64,000 nucleotides of DNA from Neurospora tetraspora. Its lineage: Eukaryota > Ascomycota > Sordariomycetes > Sordariales > Sordariaceae. The translations under genes and the position numbers were made by a program. Under the pieces are notes generated by a model. That model saw only the letters and a program-made list of their open reading frames with translations. It did not search any database and was not told the DNA's origin. Numbering within the stretch: position 1 is the stretch's first letter; each line of letters starts with the position of its first letter. The stretch spans positions 806,001-870,000 of the forward strand of contig NW_026944387.1 of the NCBI RefSeq assembly GCF_033439725.1, read 5' to 3'. Of this stretch, positions 46,107-58,872 are shown piece after piece.

Positions 46107-49100
46107 TTTGTCGGTTGTCGTGCCTCGACCAAGGGCCTAGGTTCTACGTGGACCAGCGGTTGATGTTGTGGGTTGTAATGGCACGGCCGGTCTCTCGAAG
46201 GGGAAGCGGGGGAGACAGGACGCACGTCGGCGGTGGTACGATGTTGTAGTAAGAGAATCTATTCGCGTTCTACTGGTATAACTGGTAAACGAGAAAAGAG
46301 CCAAGCTGGTAGGTATGGTTATGTTGCGTAAAATGAGGGGCACGTGGCCGTGTTGCTTGCTGGTCGCTTGTTGCAGGCAAAGTGACGACAGAAACAGGTG
46401 TATCGGTAAGGGTGGGATGGGATGGGTATCGCTGGTGGATTGCCTGGCTAGATATGCTGGATAATGGAATGGGGCGTCCGTGACAAGAAGGCACGAGACG
46501 GGTCTTGTGGGCGCGCTTGTCTTGGTCTACTTGGGTATCTGCGACAGGATATAGCAAGTGTGGGCGCAGTGCCTGGGAGCGAAAGTTGTTGAAGGAATGG
46601 AAGGGTGCGAGTCTCGAGTTGCACCTTCTCTCTTGTTCAGGTTCGGGAGTAAGGTAGGTGTGACTCTCTAACGGAAGACCGAATTACAGCTACAGCGGGT
46701 TCGATTAGCAGGTGGAGAGGGGTTGGGCCACGGTTCGCGGTTGACACGGCCACCGACCATTTACCTGCCTTGAACAATGAGGTTCTACGGCACTTCACTT
46801 GCACGGGCAGGTTCAGTTGCACACCTTGGCAATTTCGAAAGGCACCTCGATGCGTGGGGCCTTGCTCTTTTCTATTTTTTGTTTTGAATTGCCAGATGGA
46901 CGAATGCTCCTTCACCAGGCTACAACACGACGGGAAGGAACCTGCCCCGAGCGCCTACCTACACTCACTACGGAGCTCACACAGCCGTCATTGTCCCAAA
47001 GCTCGGAAAGAGAGATTGAGAAGCACAACGAATAATCCAATTTGTTCGTACTAGCAAACCATTGGTAGCCTAATTATTCAGCGATAATAAGCCAACGTTG
47101 GCGGTCATTCGCAGCCAGACGGAGATTGCAGAGTGACGATTTTAATATGAGGCTGAAGGAATGCCCTCTGACAAGTGAGGTTCAATCTGGGCTGGGAATT
47201 GGGAGGGGACGAGGGGTGATTGTCATTGATCGTTCCGTTGGTGTGGAGGGGAGGGGAATGATTCCGAAAAAAGTGGAGATCCCACCTCATCGTTGATCTC
47301 AGGACCTGGAAGCACGGGCCAACAATGCTCGCCAAATCCCTTCTGTTTTCCCTTCCTCATCGGACTCTTCATTGTTCCTCGCTTCGTTCGCATTCAGTTC
47401 TTGACCGACCAACCGGCTTGCCGGCGACGAAGCACCTGCATGTCCGGACACTCCGGTTGCAACTGCCAATGGCCTGGCACGGTGCCTGGCAATCTGTAAC
47501 TCTTTTCCTGTCACTCCAATCAATCTCAACCACCACCGTTCTTCCATTCCCCTGTTGGATTGACCACAGGCCACACAGCTCCCCGCTTTGGGCTTTCTCC
47601 CTTGCGGCTTTCAAGGCTGTCGACAACTCGACGACAGGTATCAGATATCGCCAACAAGGCAAACATAATGTGTTGGCGTTGGGCTGATAGTACTGTGTAT
47701 TTATCTGCCCAATTTCATCAAGTGAAGGAAATTGTCAGATTCTAGTACACCACTTCGCCAACCAGCCAAATGATGTGTTGGAGTACATAGTAACCAGCCA
47801 GCCAACCTGACATTATGACAGAAATGGTCAATGATATCGGCATCCATCACATGTCAACCCCAAGCGAGCCAAGTCGTGACGAACGTTGAGAACACAATTC
47901 GAGACATCGCTTAGGACAGTCGAACAGCCAACACCAGGTGGCCGGGCTTCCAAAAACCAATTGGATTTACCTTTACAGGTTTCAACTTGGTATAGATCGC
48001 CTAGAAACACCGGACCTCATACAAGACAAGAGTCATGGAAGAAACAGCCGGAGAAGAGGTCACCTATAAGGGGGGAAAACAACCCACAAGACTTCAGCCA
48101 TGCTGAGGGTTGGCAACGGGTGTCAGAAGTGAAGTGGGTGCAGAGGCCGATATGGGACGTCATCACGAGGTTTGTTCTCCTAGTCATTGTTTTTTTTTTT
48201 TGTCTTTTTTTGTGTCTTTTTTTGTGTCTCTTTTTCCTCTTTGCAAAGAGCGTTCAGCTCATCGAAGCCTTCTTCGCCTGAGATGTTGAACTGTGGGGAG
48301 GGATGTCAATGGTAGTGTATGTCGGGTGCTGAGGAAAGCGAAAGTGAAAGTAACGAGGGCCAGTCACAACTGCTCGTTTGACGATGCCGTTACTGTAACA
48401 CCGCAAAGCGAAAGACTACACAGGACACTTAAACTGGACCATTACTGTCATTCAAGTCTAAGCCAATGGATTCTTCTACATAGGCTCTACATATGAAGTT
48501 GAACAAACTTGTTGTTTAGGCAAGGGAAAGCCGAACCGAAGGCCTTGAAAACCAGGGCAGTAAACGGAATTATGGCTGTGGTTCTTAAAGAACTTAACCA
48601 GGACACATGACATAGTGTTATCCCAAGCACCGACATGTCTTTAGTTCCGCGAGTTGTCCGCCGTCACGAGCCGAGAATGTCCTGCTGGAGACAGACAGCC
48701 TGAGCCTTGAAGTAGAAGGTCGAGATCTGAGAAGCAAGACAAAAAAAAGACTTAATCAAGTTTGTATCGGTCTTATCAATACTAGTTTGGGAGAGTTAGT
48801 AACCGGTTATATTCAAAATCCATCACCCAAATCTTACACCAAAGTTACCTAAACATGGCATTATCATCACTGGGACTGGAACGGTCCGTCGGGAAGTCAT
48901 GCAGCCAAAGAAGAGAATATGGTTTCTCCCAGCACATCCGTTTTGATATCACAAGTCCAAAGAGGACGAGAACATGACATCGAGTAAATTACGATCCAAC
49001 TACTTTGCTAAAATGCTCGGCAGTTGAGATTATCTACCTCAGGACTAGGTATTATTTGTCTACATCTTCAGTACATGTGGGCAGAGATCGCTTTAAGGTA

Positions 49101-49678
49101 GAACCTTGGGCTGTATTCATCATGAGGCATGTTTAAGAACAGTCTATAATGGTGTGGTTCTCGTCATGAAGGTGTACTTACATTTCTACACTGCCTGGAG
49201 TAATTGCTGGAGGAAGTGGAATTTCTCAGGCTTTTCCTGTTTCATCGTACCCTAAAAATATGTACGTAGAACAAAGAGAGTCTCGAGGTTGAGGATAAAT
49301 TAGGAAGGGTCCTGTCATGGCCCACCTCGGACAGTTCCAGTACCTAGTTGTGGAGGCAGCTTATCTGCCATTGTCAGTTGTGATAGTTCATTACTTGATC
49401 CCGGAGAAGGCAAAGGGAAACAACACCAAAGTAAACCAAACAATTTGTTATTCAGTACTGTCCAAAGCTCCAAGCCTATAAAGTAGATATCCTCCCAAAA
49501 CACAATACTCCACCGATAAGAGAGAACGCCATCCATAACCATACCACACTTTCCATCCTCCCAGAGTCCCAAGCTAGCCTCAAAAGCCAGCCTCCCGAAA
49601 ACAGCCTTCGGAGCCAGCCTAACAAGCCCTACAATTGCGTGCCTTCCGAGCAACAGGAATCAAAGAACCATCCGAGTC
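46107..49678. other. long intergenic region, no supported gene
   Basis: About 3.6 kb between the start of the DUF7918-like gene and the end of the seipin gene. No frame shows domains or consistent exon structure. A poly-T / TTTTTGTGTC low-complexity tract lies at 48189-48239. Confidence 0.5.
48189..48239 (+). repeat. poly-T / TTTTTGTGTC low-complexity tract
   Basis: A run of twelve T residues is followed by three decayed repeats of (T)nGTGTC. Simple-sequence DNA. Confidence 0.75.
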
Positions 49679-51267
49679 CTACTCCTTTCTCCTCCTCCTA
49701 GCCGTACTTCCACTGCCACTGCCCACCGCCGTCGTGCTCGACACATCACTATACCCACTCGTGCCAATACCCGAATCTCTAAACTCGTGTCCAGCCTCCT
49801 GCACACTCGGCAAGTGCACCGGCAAATCATACAAATCATCATCCTCCTCGTCCTCCTCTTCCTTGATCGCCGCACTCTTCTCTTCTTCTTCCTGCTTGAT
49901 TCCCGGCTCATACTTAAGCGGCGGCGCCCCCGACCTGCTAGGGAACGTCCGTTCCGTATCCGACATGGTACTCCCCTCTTCTCCATCCGTCTCATGCTCC
50001 GGATCGTACCCGTCACCCGTTCCACTGCCCTCTTGTAGTCTAGCCTTTCTCTTGCCTTTAGCAGTTCCCTCCTTGGCCTCCCCTTCCTCCTCCTTACTGC
50101 CGCCCTCCAGCAACCCACTTAACAAATACCCCCCAACCCCCCACCCAATCACCATCAACACCACCTCCGCCGCCCAAAACGCTCCCGTCCCCACCAAAAA
50201 GCTCACAACCCGATGATGATACATAAACCACCTCAGCCCCGTCAACTTCGCCGTAATCGTTACACTCGCCTCATACACCTGCAACTTCTGGCCCGCTTGC
50301 ACCTCCACCAGCAAACTAGTCGGTGTCCCATCGCCCACCAGCCCTAGTCTAGCAGCATCCTTACTGCTACTGCGCCTAGGAAACTGCACTTTTTCAGCTA
50401 GCGGCAGCTGCAAAGTAACCACCTCCGCGTGCTCGGGAAAAAGGACGTGATACCCCAGAAACATGACGCGCTTCGCTTGGGCTACCAAGGGGTCAATATA
50501 CGGAATCACCGCCGCGCGGGTCGAAGAAAACAAAATCTTGTTGTTCGTCAGGTGGGAGACGGGGTCGGGCACGGCGAGCGGGATGGGCGTGATGAAGGCG
50601 GCAATGTCAGGGCCGCCGGGCTTGCCGGTTAAAGGGTTGTCGATGTTGAGCGGGGGAACGGGAGGCTGGATGACGCGTTGGATTTCGGGCGAGCCGTTGA
50701 GGAGGTGCAGGGCGACCATGAAGTTGCCTGTTTCGCGGTAGATGTTGGTTGGAGAGCGGGGGAGGTTGAGGGTGACGGAGATGTCGTAGGGTTGGGAGGG
50801 TTTGAGGTTGTAGGAGGTTAGGGGGGAGATGCCGTAGGGGTTTGGGCCGTAGCTGTTGTCACAAACACGGGTGTATCAGTAGTGTTGGATGTTGGAAAGG
50901 GGAAGGTGACGGGACGCACCCATATTGAAGATGTAAAGGCACCGTGGTAACCTGATCGGGCAGATATCTGTGGTAACAAAAGAGGTAGACGATGATGGCG
51001 ACGCCGTAAAAGATGGCTGACGCGGTGGTGCCTAGGATCGAGTAGAGGACCGTCTTTTGGGTGGTCTTGGAGGTGATGATTTCGTAGGCGAGTTCCCATA
51101 GGGCATCGTAGATGTCGCGCAACTGTTGCTTGATTTGAGCATAGTTTTCCTGCATTTCGCGATCATGTTAGCAATGTAGTACTCTTGTTATTCAATTATC
51201 ACCAGCGACTTACAGAAACAGTCCCCAGCTCGAACTTCTCGAGCCGAGTATCGCCGTGGTCCGACAT
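49679..51267 (-). CDS. seipin homologue (lipid droplet biogenesis)
   Basis: Seipin is an ER membrane protein at ER-lipid droplet contacts. Exons are 51267-51214 (MSDHGDTRLEKFELGTVS), 51149-50920 and 50852-49679, giving 485 residues. The first transmembrane helix is near residues 51-78 (TVLYSILGTTASAIFYGV). The luminal seipin domain follows, with YGPNPYGISPLTSYNLKPSQ, PYDISVTLNLPRSPTNI, ETGNFMVALHLL and VVTLQLPLAEKV motifs. The second transmembrane helix is near 309-340 (VVSFLVGTGAFWAAEVVLMV). The C-terminal cytosolic tail is long, acidic and Ser-rich, and ends in an Arg/Lys cluster (ARRRRKE). Fungal seipins often have such a tail, whose role is unclear. Both introns are GT-AG and join within conserved sequence (LQYG-YGPNP). 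Confidence 0.92.
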
Positions 51268-51899
51268 GGCGAATGGTGTTTACCGGTGGTCGATATCGCC
51301 GGTTTTGGTTGATCTCTAGAAAGTCATAGGAGAGGAAAGAGAGTGGGCTCAAAAAAAGAACAAGGGATGGGTGGGACGACTTATGATGAGGAATATTAGA
51401 GGTAATCCCACCTCATTATCGTCTGCTCAGTTTCACATGTCGCGGGGAGCTCTTGCTCTCCCAAGTTTAAGCGAAGCACCCAAATGTTCCCAATTGCAGT
51501 TGGGCTGGCCACTGATGTCACCAGGCGGGTACGTACCTGCTTGGCGGTTGGTGACTGAGGGTTAGGGTCATTGGTGAAGAATGGTTTGTTTACTATCGTG
51601 AAAGGGGTCATCGTGACATCGTCAGCATATGTGTAAAGGTACCTTTCTTTAGACAGCATGATTGTCTTCAATAAAGGACAAGAGGTGTTCAAGTTCTCAC
51701 AAATCACACTCCATACTTCCGTAACTACAAATTCCATTTTCTCATGGTATTTACAAAACGCAAAAACGCCCCAAGGTATCCTGCTATAAACGAACCAATT
51801 TTAAACAAGCAGAATCCAGATCCAACATCAACAACCGCTGGCTGGCTGGCTGGCTATGCACCGAACCTTCTTCCTCAACCCCCCATCCCCATCCCCAGC

Positions 51900-54800
51900 C
51901 TACAATGCCTGCAAATAATTGCTCGGCACCAACCCAACCTGTCCATTGCCCCCATGCACCGTCGCCTCCCACCATCCATCATCCTGATGTCTCAACACCG
52001 CCAAAATATCGCCCTTGGCAAAGCCCAGCTCCTCAGCAATGGCGGCTTGGTACATGTACATTGCTTTCGCTGTTTGGTCATAACTCATTAGCTTCCGGTC
52101 CACCCACAAGTCATATAATAGCAACAGCAGCAGGGAGAAAGAAGAAGACTCACCAAAATGAATAATAACCCTCCCATCCCTCGTATACTGCCTTCCATCC
52201 GCCCCCTGACCACCTCCCGCCGGCGCCCCTCCCCGTCCCACATCCACCACACTCTTACTCCTCCCTCCGCGCCCATGTACCGTTCCTCCACCACCCACCA
52301 TCATCGAAGCCGGCACCATCTGTCCATCTCCATAGAAACTCATCCTCGTCCCTGTAGCAGCTTCCCTATTCGAATCTGGCCTACTAGATTGTGTTCCATA
52401 CCGTCCTCTCATTGAGCTACCGCTCGTGTACCCATCATCCGGTTGCCCTTGGCCACCAGGTCCGTAGTGAGCGAGCTGCATGTGGTTCTGGGTATGGTCG
52501 AGACTAGATCCCGGACGGTTTACTCCGCTGGTAAAGGGCGAAGGAGAAACAGAACGGGCCATGTCCACGGGAGACACGGCGCCGCTGCCTCCAGCAGCTT
52601 GGTACATGTTGGATGAAGAGCCGCGGTAGTCCATGCTTCCGTGGCGGGTGTGCTGCGTGTCGGAGCGACGGGGTTGTTGGCCTTGGGCGGGGATGCCCAT
52701 GGGACCCATGGATTGGGAGTGCGCGTGGCGGCTGTTCATGCTGCCTGGGTTGGAGGAGCCGCCGTAGGGATTGGGAGAGGCGGAGCGGTAGCCGCGATCC
52801 TCGGAGGCGTTGTTACCGGACCAGCTGCTGCCATAAGCGGCGGCGTGACTGCCGGGTCGAGGGGAGGCAGCGCGAGAGCCGGGGCGGGGGCTGGCTGCGC
52901 GAGGAATCTCGGTGCTGCCGCCACGGGAACGGCTTTGGTAGTTGGCGGAACCGGAGCCGGGACGCTGATCTGCCCCGCCGGAGCTGCCGCCGTTAGAGAA
53001 CAGACTCCGCGTTTGGGCTTGGAACTTTTGGCTGGATTCCTTCATGGCTCTGCTGGTGACAGCGGGAGGCGGCACACCGAGACGCGACACGGGTACCATG
53101 GCGCCTTGCATGCCGTCGTAGGATGGCGGAGGAGTGGCACGCGTGCCGTTGCTGGCGCCGGGGATAACGGGTGGCAAGGCCAGGTCACTGTTGCTTCGGC
53201 TGTTGTGCATGCTGTGCGAGCTGGCATTGCGTCCACCAGGGGAGATGTTCCCGGATTGCTGAGGACCGCCAGCACCAGGAGGAGCAGGAGTGGTGATACC
53301 GTGGTAGTGGTCAGCTGACATGCGGACCGACATTTGCTTGTTCATCTCAGTCCGGCTCGTGCTGCTTTGGTTCCCAGTGTTGCTGGTGACGTCCTTCAAC
53401 TCAGCCAAAGCCAGGGCAATGGGATCATCATCGGGTGCCGGTTGCTGTTGTTGCTGCTGCTGACCCTTCCGCTTATCAAGCGGATCGACAGCAAACACGT
53501 TTCCGCCGATATTAAGAGCCAAGCTGGCATTAGCAGCAATGGGATCAGGGCTGACGGACCGTTCGATGCCGAAAGGGGTGTTGTTCTCCTTGGTTGGACT
53601 GGCATTAGCTCTGGGCGTCCTGTTGCCCATACTGCTACTCTGTCCACTCTGTCCTCCATACCAAGTCTGCCTGCTTCCACTGCTCCCAGTGGCCTGCTGC
53701 TGAAGCTCCTTGGTACTCTTCCTCCTGAACGGGCTGTTGTTAGCGAAAAAGCCACTCTTCCTCTTGGGCAACTCCTTCTTCTCGGGTGAGGCCGAGCCAG
53801 ACTGTGCACCATTAGCGGGAACCAAATCGAGCGGCGTCTGCGGCGTCTGCGGTTGCTGCTGTTGTATCTGCTTAACAGGCGAGACAGGACCAGACTGCTG
53901 CAGCTGTTGTTGCAGCTCTTCCAACGTCGGTTCGCTACTCTTATCTCCTCTTCTAGAGGGACGGGATATAGTGTTAGTTGATGGCGCTACGTTGAGACCA
54001 AGATCAGAAGAAACAGGCCCCGGGGGACGGCTGAGCAATGCCGTGCCGTCCAGCGGGTGCGGACTATGAGGAATAGGAGTAAAATCAGTTGAATCGTACT
54101 CAACGTTGTTGGCGGCACGTGGATTCTGCTGAACCCTTGCCACCTGCTGTTGCTGCTTCCGCTGTTCCTCGTGAAGGCTGTGCTGCGTAGTCCTCCTCTG
54201 TTGTAGCTGCGGTCTCTGTTGTACTAACTGTTGCTGCTGCTGCGGCGGCACCGGTTGTTGTTGGGGAGGAGGGGCTTCAATCTGTTGTTGCTGAGGTGGC
54301 ATCGTCAGTGCCGCTGCCGGAATGGTTGGAAGTTTGGACGGTGTGGCCGTGGTCTCGCGACTGCCGTTAACACCCACAGAGATATCATGGCCTAGCGTCT
54401 TCACCAATGCGTTATTGGGATCGTGATGCGACTCGTATGTGCTCGGCTGAGGCGACGACGAGCGGAATGCTGGGTTGATGCTCCGTGGGAACTGGGCCAC
54501 CGAGAAGGCGTCGCTATCTGGTTCGACCGAGACCTCGGATTGCGCATCAACATCACCCCGGCAAAAGTTGATGTACTTGGGAGGGTCCGGAATTTCCTGG
54601 CCAGTACCCTTCTCCTTGATGAAAGTTGCAATATCCTTCTCAACCTCCATCTTCTCCAGCGACAACCGGATCTTCTCGCACGAGGCGTCATCGCTAACGC
54701 ATACCGTAGAGGCAATGTTAGCAAACGTCCAGAGACTGCTCTTGGTGAAATCCAGTCTCTCCTCCTCAAGGTCCTGGAACTTGTCAGCAGCACCCTTCCA

Positions 54801-55550
54801 CTCCTGGTTCCATCGAGCGGTGGTCTTCTCCAGTGCCTTGACGGCGGCCTCGTAGTCGGCGTTGGAGCTGGCCAGGCTAATCTGTGTCTTTTCGAGTTTA
54901 GCCTTGTTCTTGCGTTCCTCCTGGCCCATGACCATGTGTCCTTGGGCGAGGTATCCTTTGATCTTGAGAGATTCCTGCTCATAGCGGTCTCTTGTTTTGT
55001 TCACAGCCTGGGTCTGCTGTACCTTGACTTTCAGCAGCTTTTCGACTGTGTTCTGGATGATCTTGCGGCGCTCCTTCATGCCGCCTGCGAATGCGACCAG
55101 GGGTTCTTCGAGTTCGCTTCTCATCTGTAAGGCGATGGCCTGGTGTTGCTTGCCCATGGATTCCACCTCTTGTCGGACGGTATCAAGGGAGACTTTTAGG
55201 GTTCCAGACTCTTGCGATCCGAGGGATTTGCGGCTTAGGTTGAGAAGTTGTCGGGAGTATTCCTCTTCGATCTTTGCCCGCGCTGTTGTGTAGACAAGGT
55301 GTTAGTGCCCAGTTTTTTCTCAAGGTAAAGATATTATCCTCTTGGAGCATACCTGTGTAGAAGCTCTTAAGTTCGTCGCATGTCGTTTTGGCAGCGGACA
55401 TGCGCTCGAGGAGAGGTTGAACACCGGCATCGTCCTTGCCCCAGAAGTTGTTGGCGACTGTATCCCAGTGTTAGTTCTCTCCCACTGCTATTTCCCAGCT
55501 GTTGTCCGTGGAGGCTCACAGGAAAGGGCCACAGCCGGCGCTTCGCTCAT
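51900..55550 (-). CDS. F-BAR and SH3 domain protein, Cdc15/Imp2/Hof1 type (cytokinesis)
   Basis: Such proteins bind plasma membrane and actin regulators at the septum. Exons are 55550-55520, 55457-55353, 55282-52154 and 52069-51900, giving 1,144 residues. The F-BAR domain occupies about residues 10-290: FANNFWGKDDAGVQPLLERM, TCDELKSFYTARAKIEEEY, SRQLLNLSRKSLG, a long coiled coil and DPPKYINFCRGD. Residues about 300-1080 are disordered and rich in Gln, Pro and Ser, with many SP/TP sites that could be phosphorylated. The C-terminal SH3 domain (about 1088-1144) contains AMYMYQAA, EELGFAKGDILAVL, DDGWWEA and GLVPSNYLQ. The last intron (GTGAGT...AAACAG, 84 nt, with a CTAAT branch-like site) is open in frame. 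Retaining it would insert 28 residues, mostly Ser and Leu, just before the SH3. Confidence 0.93.
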
Positions 55551-56990
55551 GGCAGCCGGCATCGCGCCTCTATTTCACAAAACAAGGGCGCGGCTTGCGA
55601 TTCTCTTTGTTTCCGGTGTTGTTTGTTTTCTTTCCCGTCTCCTTATCGCACGAAACTATGCTTTATCGGTCTGCTTCTTTTGGCGGTGAAGAGTCCGTTC
55701 CTGCGTCTTGGTCTGGTACCTGCGTCTCGCGCAATTCCGAATTGTCGATCGTGGGTCGTCAAGACTGTCGTAGATCAGGTACACCCGGAGTTCCACAGCA
55801 AGACGTCGGTCGGTGTCGAGAAATGCCCAACCTCTTCGTATAATCGTGGGTTCGTTTCTTCGAATTCGTTTCGTTTCGTTCGGTGCGATTCGTTGTGACG
55901 TCGTTGTTCTCCCGTCCACGTCCGGTTGTCGGCCAAGTCCAAGTAGCAAGCAAGCCCAGAAAGGTTATTTGTTGGAACCTGAAATGCCCCTGGCCCTGGT
56001 TTATCGTCGCTGTCGGATGCTCGCTCGACCGCTATCGATGTCGCACAACCACGCTACAAATGCTGCACTCCACCAATTCAATGTCAGCTCCAGTCGCAGT
56101 CGAACCATGCAAGTTGCCGTTTGTATGTACGTCCGCGAGATGAAAAAAAGAGAAGAATGGGATGATGATGAAATGCCCGCAACCAAAGTCGCGTCGCTGG
56201 AAAAAGAAGGGGTTGTGTTGCCAAAAAGCAAAAGCAGGGCACTTCGACACCTTACCATTTCAGAACCAAGTTCAGCTTCCAGGTGACTGATTGCCGGCTT
56301 CAGGTTCCTGCCAAGCACCAATTGGGTCGACAATTGTTGACTCTGTACTGGTTGCGGGGGGCAACAGGACGCTCTGGTTGGGCGGCCCCACGCTTCTTGG
56401 GGAGTGTTTGGGTTCCATCGTCAGGGGTTGATGCTCACTGAAAGGGACAGCCCTGCCCCTCCCCCGGCTCCCCGGCCTCTCCATCCCGTCTTTTATGTCG
56501 TCGTCGTCCAATGTCGCGTGCAGTTGGGCTTTGGATGGTTCAAGTTTTGAATGTATTTTCTGGGAGCAGGTTGAGGGGATTCACACACGTGTCTGATGTG
56601 GGAATGGGGAATTCTTGCTTTCTGGAAGTTCGGATGGGAAAGAGCGAATCTTGATGTCATTGCTCTTGTTCGCAATGTCCAAGTGGAGATATTGTCCGAA
56701 CTCTCGGAGGGGACAATGCGGCAAGGCAGATCCGAGTCCGTGCCTGAACATCAAAAAGATGACCCTTGGTGTTGACATAAACGCCGCCCGAACCTAGACT
56801 CCGGTCTGTACACTACAATAGAATCGCCGGGGCGGAGCCGGGGCCGGATAGTTAGAGCCGTCCGTATCTGTGTCAATATCAGCAACAACCGCGACTCATC
56901 CCATACAAATGTAGAACACTATACACATATCTATACATGAAAAGACACAGCTATAGTACAAAGAAATGACGAGACGCATAGTCTCATCTT
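55551..56990. other. intergenic region, no supported gene
   Basis: About 1.4 kb upstream of the F-BAR gene and downstream of the OMS1-like gene. Short frames only. It likely contains the F-BAR gene promoter and 5' UTR. Confidence 0.45.
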
Positions 56991-58478
56991 TCAGTTCCCT
57001 TGGCTTTTGACCTTCAACTGCACCAACACCGTAGTGCCGGCCTGGAAGAAGCCAGGTCTCTCAATCTTCACAACCTCCAATCCAGGCACCTTCTGCTCCG
57101 CCTCCTTCACCAACTTCTCAATGTCCCTGTTCCACCAGCACCCGTACCGACTGAAGTGCTGAGGTGCCCAAGCATCCAGCTTCTCGTTGATCCAATCCGA
57201 CCAACCCTTTCCGTGCTCCAGCAAAATGATCCGTCCAGTATCCGGCTTAACCACGCCCGCCATGTTTTGCAGCAGGGCAAGCGGGTCAGAAACCGAGCAG
57301 AGGCCAAAAGTCTGAACGACAGTATCATACTTCTTCTTCTCCTCGTCCTTGTCCCCAAGCCTCGCAGGATAAGCAGGCGCCTCAGGCAGCTTAGCCTCGG
57401 CATCCGCCCTCACCAGCCTAATCCTATCCTCCAGCGTAGTGAGAAGCACCTCCTGCTCCTCGCCCCTCTTACCCTCTCCAATCCTACTATCACTTCCCTC
57501 CCTCGACGCCAAAAACGCGCCCTTGGGCACCAACTTCCTTCCATCCGGAACATTCTCCCTCAACCGCTGCCTCGCAACGCCCATCATCCCTTCGCTAATA
57601 TCCACTCCCGTAAAAGTGAGCATCTCGCCCTCCAGCGAGCCAGGCAGCTTCATCTTCTCCACCCAATCCTTATCCCTTTTCTCCCCATCCTTCCCTCCCT
57701 TATCCAAAACGCTCCTGATCCTCTCCTTCGCCTTGTTCTCCTCCTCCTCCCTCTCCTCCTCTGTCAACTCCCGCCCAGTGACCGGCCCCTTGACCACATC
57801 GGTCCAGTCGTAAAACTGCAGGTTCCTGCCCGTGCCGACCGCCACCTCCAGCACGTGGCCCTTCACTCGGGTACCCAGCCATTTTCTCAACAGTCGGATA
57901 CCCGCCATGCGCTCGGGCAGGTTGAGCCCGTTGTCGAACGCCATGGCCTTCTCGCGCAGGATCCGGTCGTTGATGATGGGGTTGCTGGTTAGAGAGTCCA
58001 GCTCGCGAGGACGGCCGGTGACGGGGAGTTGACCGGTCACCGGGTGCACGTGAGAGCAGGCGTCAGGACCCCGAGATAGAGAGGCGATGAGCATGGAGAT
58101 GTAGGCGCCCATGATCAGGGCGGTGAGGCCGGAGAAGAGGAGGGGCCATCTGCGTTGCTGGAGGAGGGTGCCGAGGTCTTGGGGTTCCGAGTTGGATTTG
58201 GGAGGTTCCTCTGATTTTGGTTCGGGAGTTGGGTTGTCATAGTATTGACGGTGTAGAGAATAGTCATAAGCTGGTTCGGGGGTTACTTCTGGGATTGGTT
58301 GGGCGGTGGTGGATGGCCTGGACAGCCTGGACGCCTTGGACTGCGGAGGGAACTTGGACTTGGCGAGGAGAGAGGTGGTTGTGAAGGCTCGGGTGAGGGT
58401 GAGGCGGTTGGCTGTCACGAAGAGGTGGGATGAGCGTTGGGAAGCTCCCCTAAGGGAGAGTGGTATCCTTGTTGCCAT
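56991..58478 (-). CDS. OMS1: OMS1-like mitochondrial inner-membrane methyltransferase
   Basis: Yeast Oms1 is an inner-membrane protein with a SAM-methyltransferase fold, first found as a suppressor of oxa1 defects. The first ATG of the open frame is at 58478 (MATRIPLSLRGASQRSSHLF). Upstream sequence in the same frame lacks an ATG. The protein is 495 residues and has no intron. A Ser/Arg-rich mitochondrial presequence is followed by a Pro-rich linker, a transmembrane helix (about 115-138; LLFSGLTALIMGAYISMLIA), a conserved ERMAGIRLLRKWL segment, SAM-binding motif I (VLEVAVGTGRNLQFYDW), a charged insertion, motif II (FTGVDISEGMMGVARQRL) and the later motifs YDTVVQTFGLCSVSDPLALL and GRIILLEHGKG. 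Charged insertions of variable length are normal in this family. Confidence 0.88.
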   Translation of the reverse strand: MATRIPLSLRGASQRSSHLFVTANRLTLTRAFTTTSLLAKSKFPPQSKASRLSRPSTTAQPIPEVTPEPAYDYSLHRQYYDNPTPEPKSEEPPKSNSEPQDLGTLLQQRRWPLLFSGLTALIMGAYISMLIASLSRGPDACSHVHPVTGQLPVTGRPRELDSLTSNPIINDRILREKAMAFDNGLNLPERMAGIRLLRKWLGTRVKGHVLEVAVGTGRNLQFYDWTDVVKGPVTGRELTEEEREEEENKAKERIRSVLDKGGKDGEKRDKDWVEKMKLPGSLEGEMLTFTGVDISEGMMGVARQRLRENVPDGRKLVPKGAFLASREGSDSRIGEGKRGEEQEVLLTTLEDRIRLVRADAEAKLPEAPAYPARLGDKDEEKKKYDTVVQTFGLCSVSDPLALLQNMAGVVKPDTGRIILLEHGKGWSDWINEKLDAWAPQHFSRYGCWWNRDIEKLVKEAEQKVPGLEVVKIERPGFFQAGTTVLVQLKVKSQGN

Positions 58479-58872
58479 GGTGGTGGTTGGTGGTGCAGTC
58501 ACAAGCTTCAAGAACTGTCATTCCCCAAAAGGCTAGCTCCCGAACTCAAAGCCCAAGAGTTTTGAGTTAAACAAGTTCAGATTCGGAAGCTTCGAAAGTC
58601 GTTCTGGTGTCGATGAGAGACCCCACAATTTTCCGCTGCCAAGCATCAGCAGCTGCGCTAAAGTGCGCCACGCAGTGACGCTATTGGGACAGGGGTGCCC
58701 CAATCTCGTCCCAGATCCCCGGATCGTCGTCACCTTGGTCACTCATCATCTTGACAACAAACAAATCACTTGCACTTCATATCATCGCCTGAGCTCACTC
58801 TCTCCTCTCTCAACTCTGATATAAGTCGAGTAGCAACCGCAAGCACTAGTACAAGGACAAAGACCAGCTGCC
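58479..58872. promoter_or_regulatory. short bidirectional promoter region
   Basis: 394 bp separate the divergent start codons of the OMS1-like and IMPACT-family genes, so both promoters must lie here. I see no definite TATA box or named motif. Confidence 0.5.

Noticed and set aside
49787-50038. Open frames opposite the seipin tail
   Set aside because: Antisense to a low-complexity region of a clear seipin gene.
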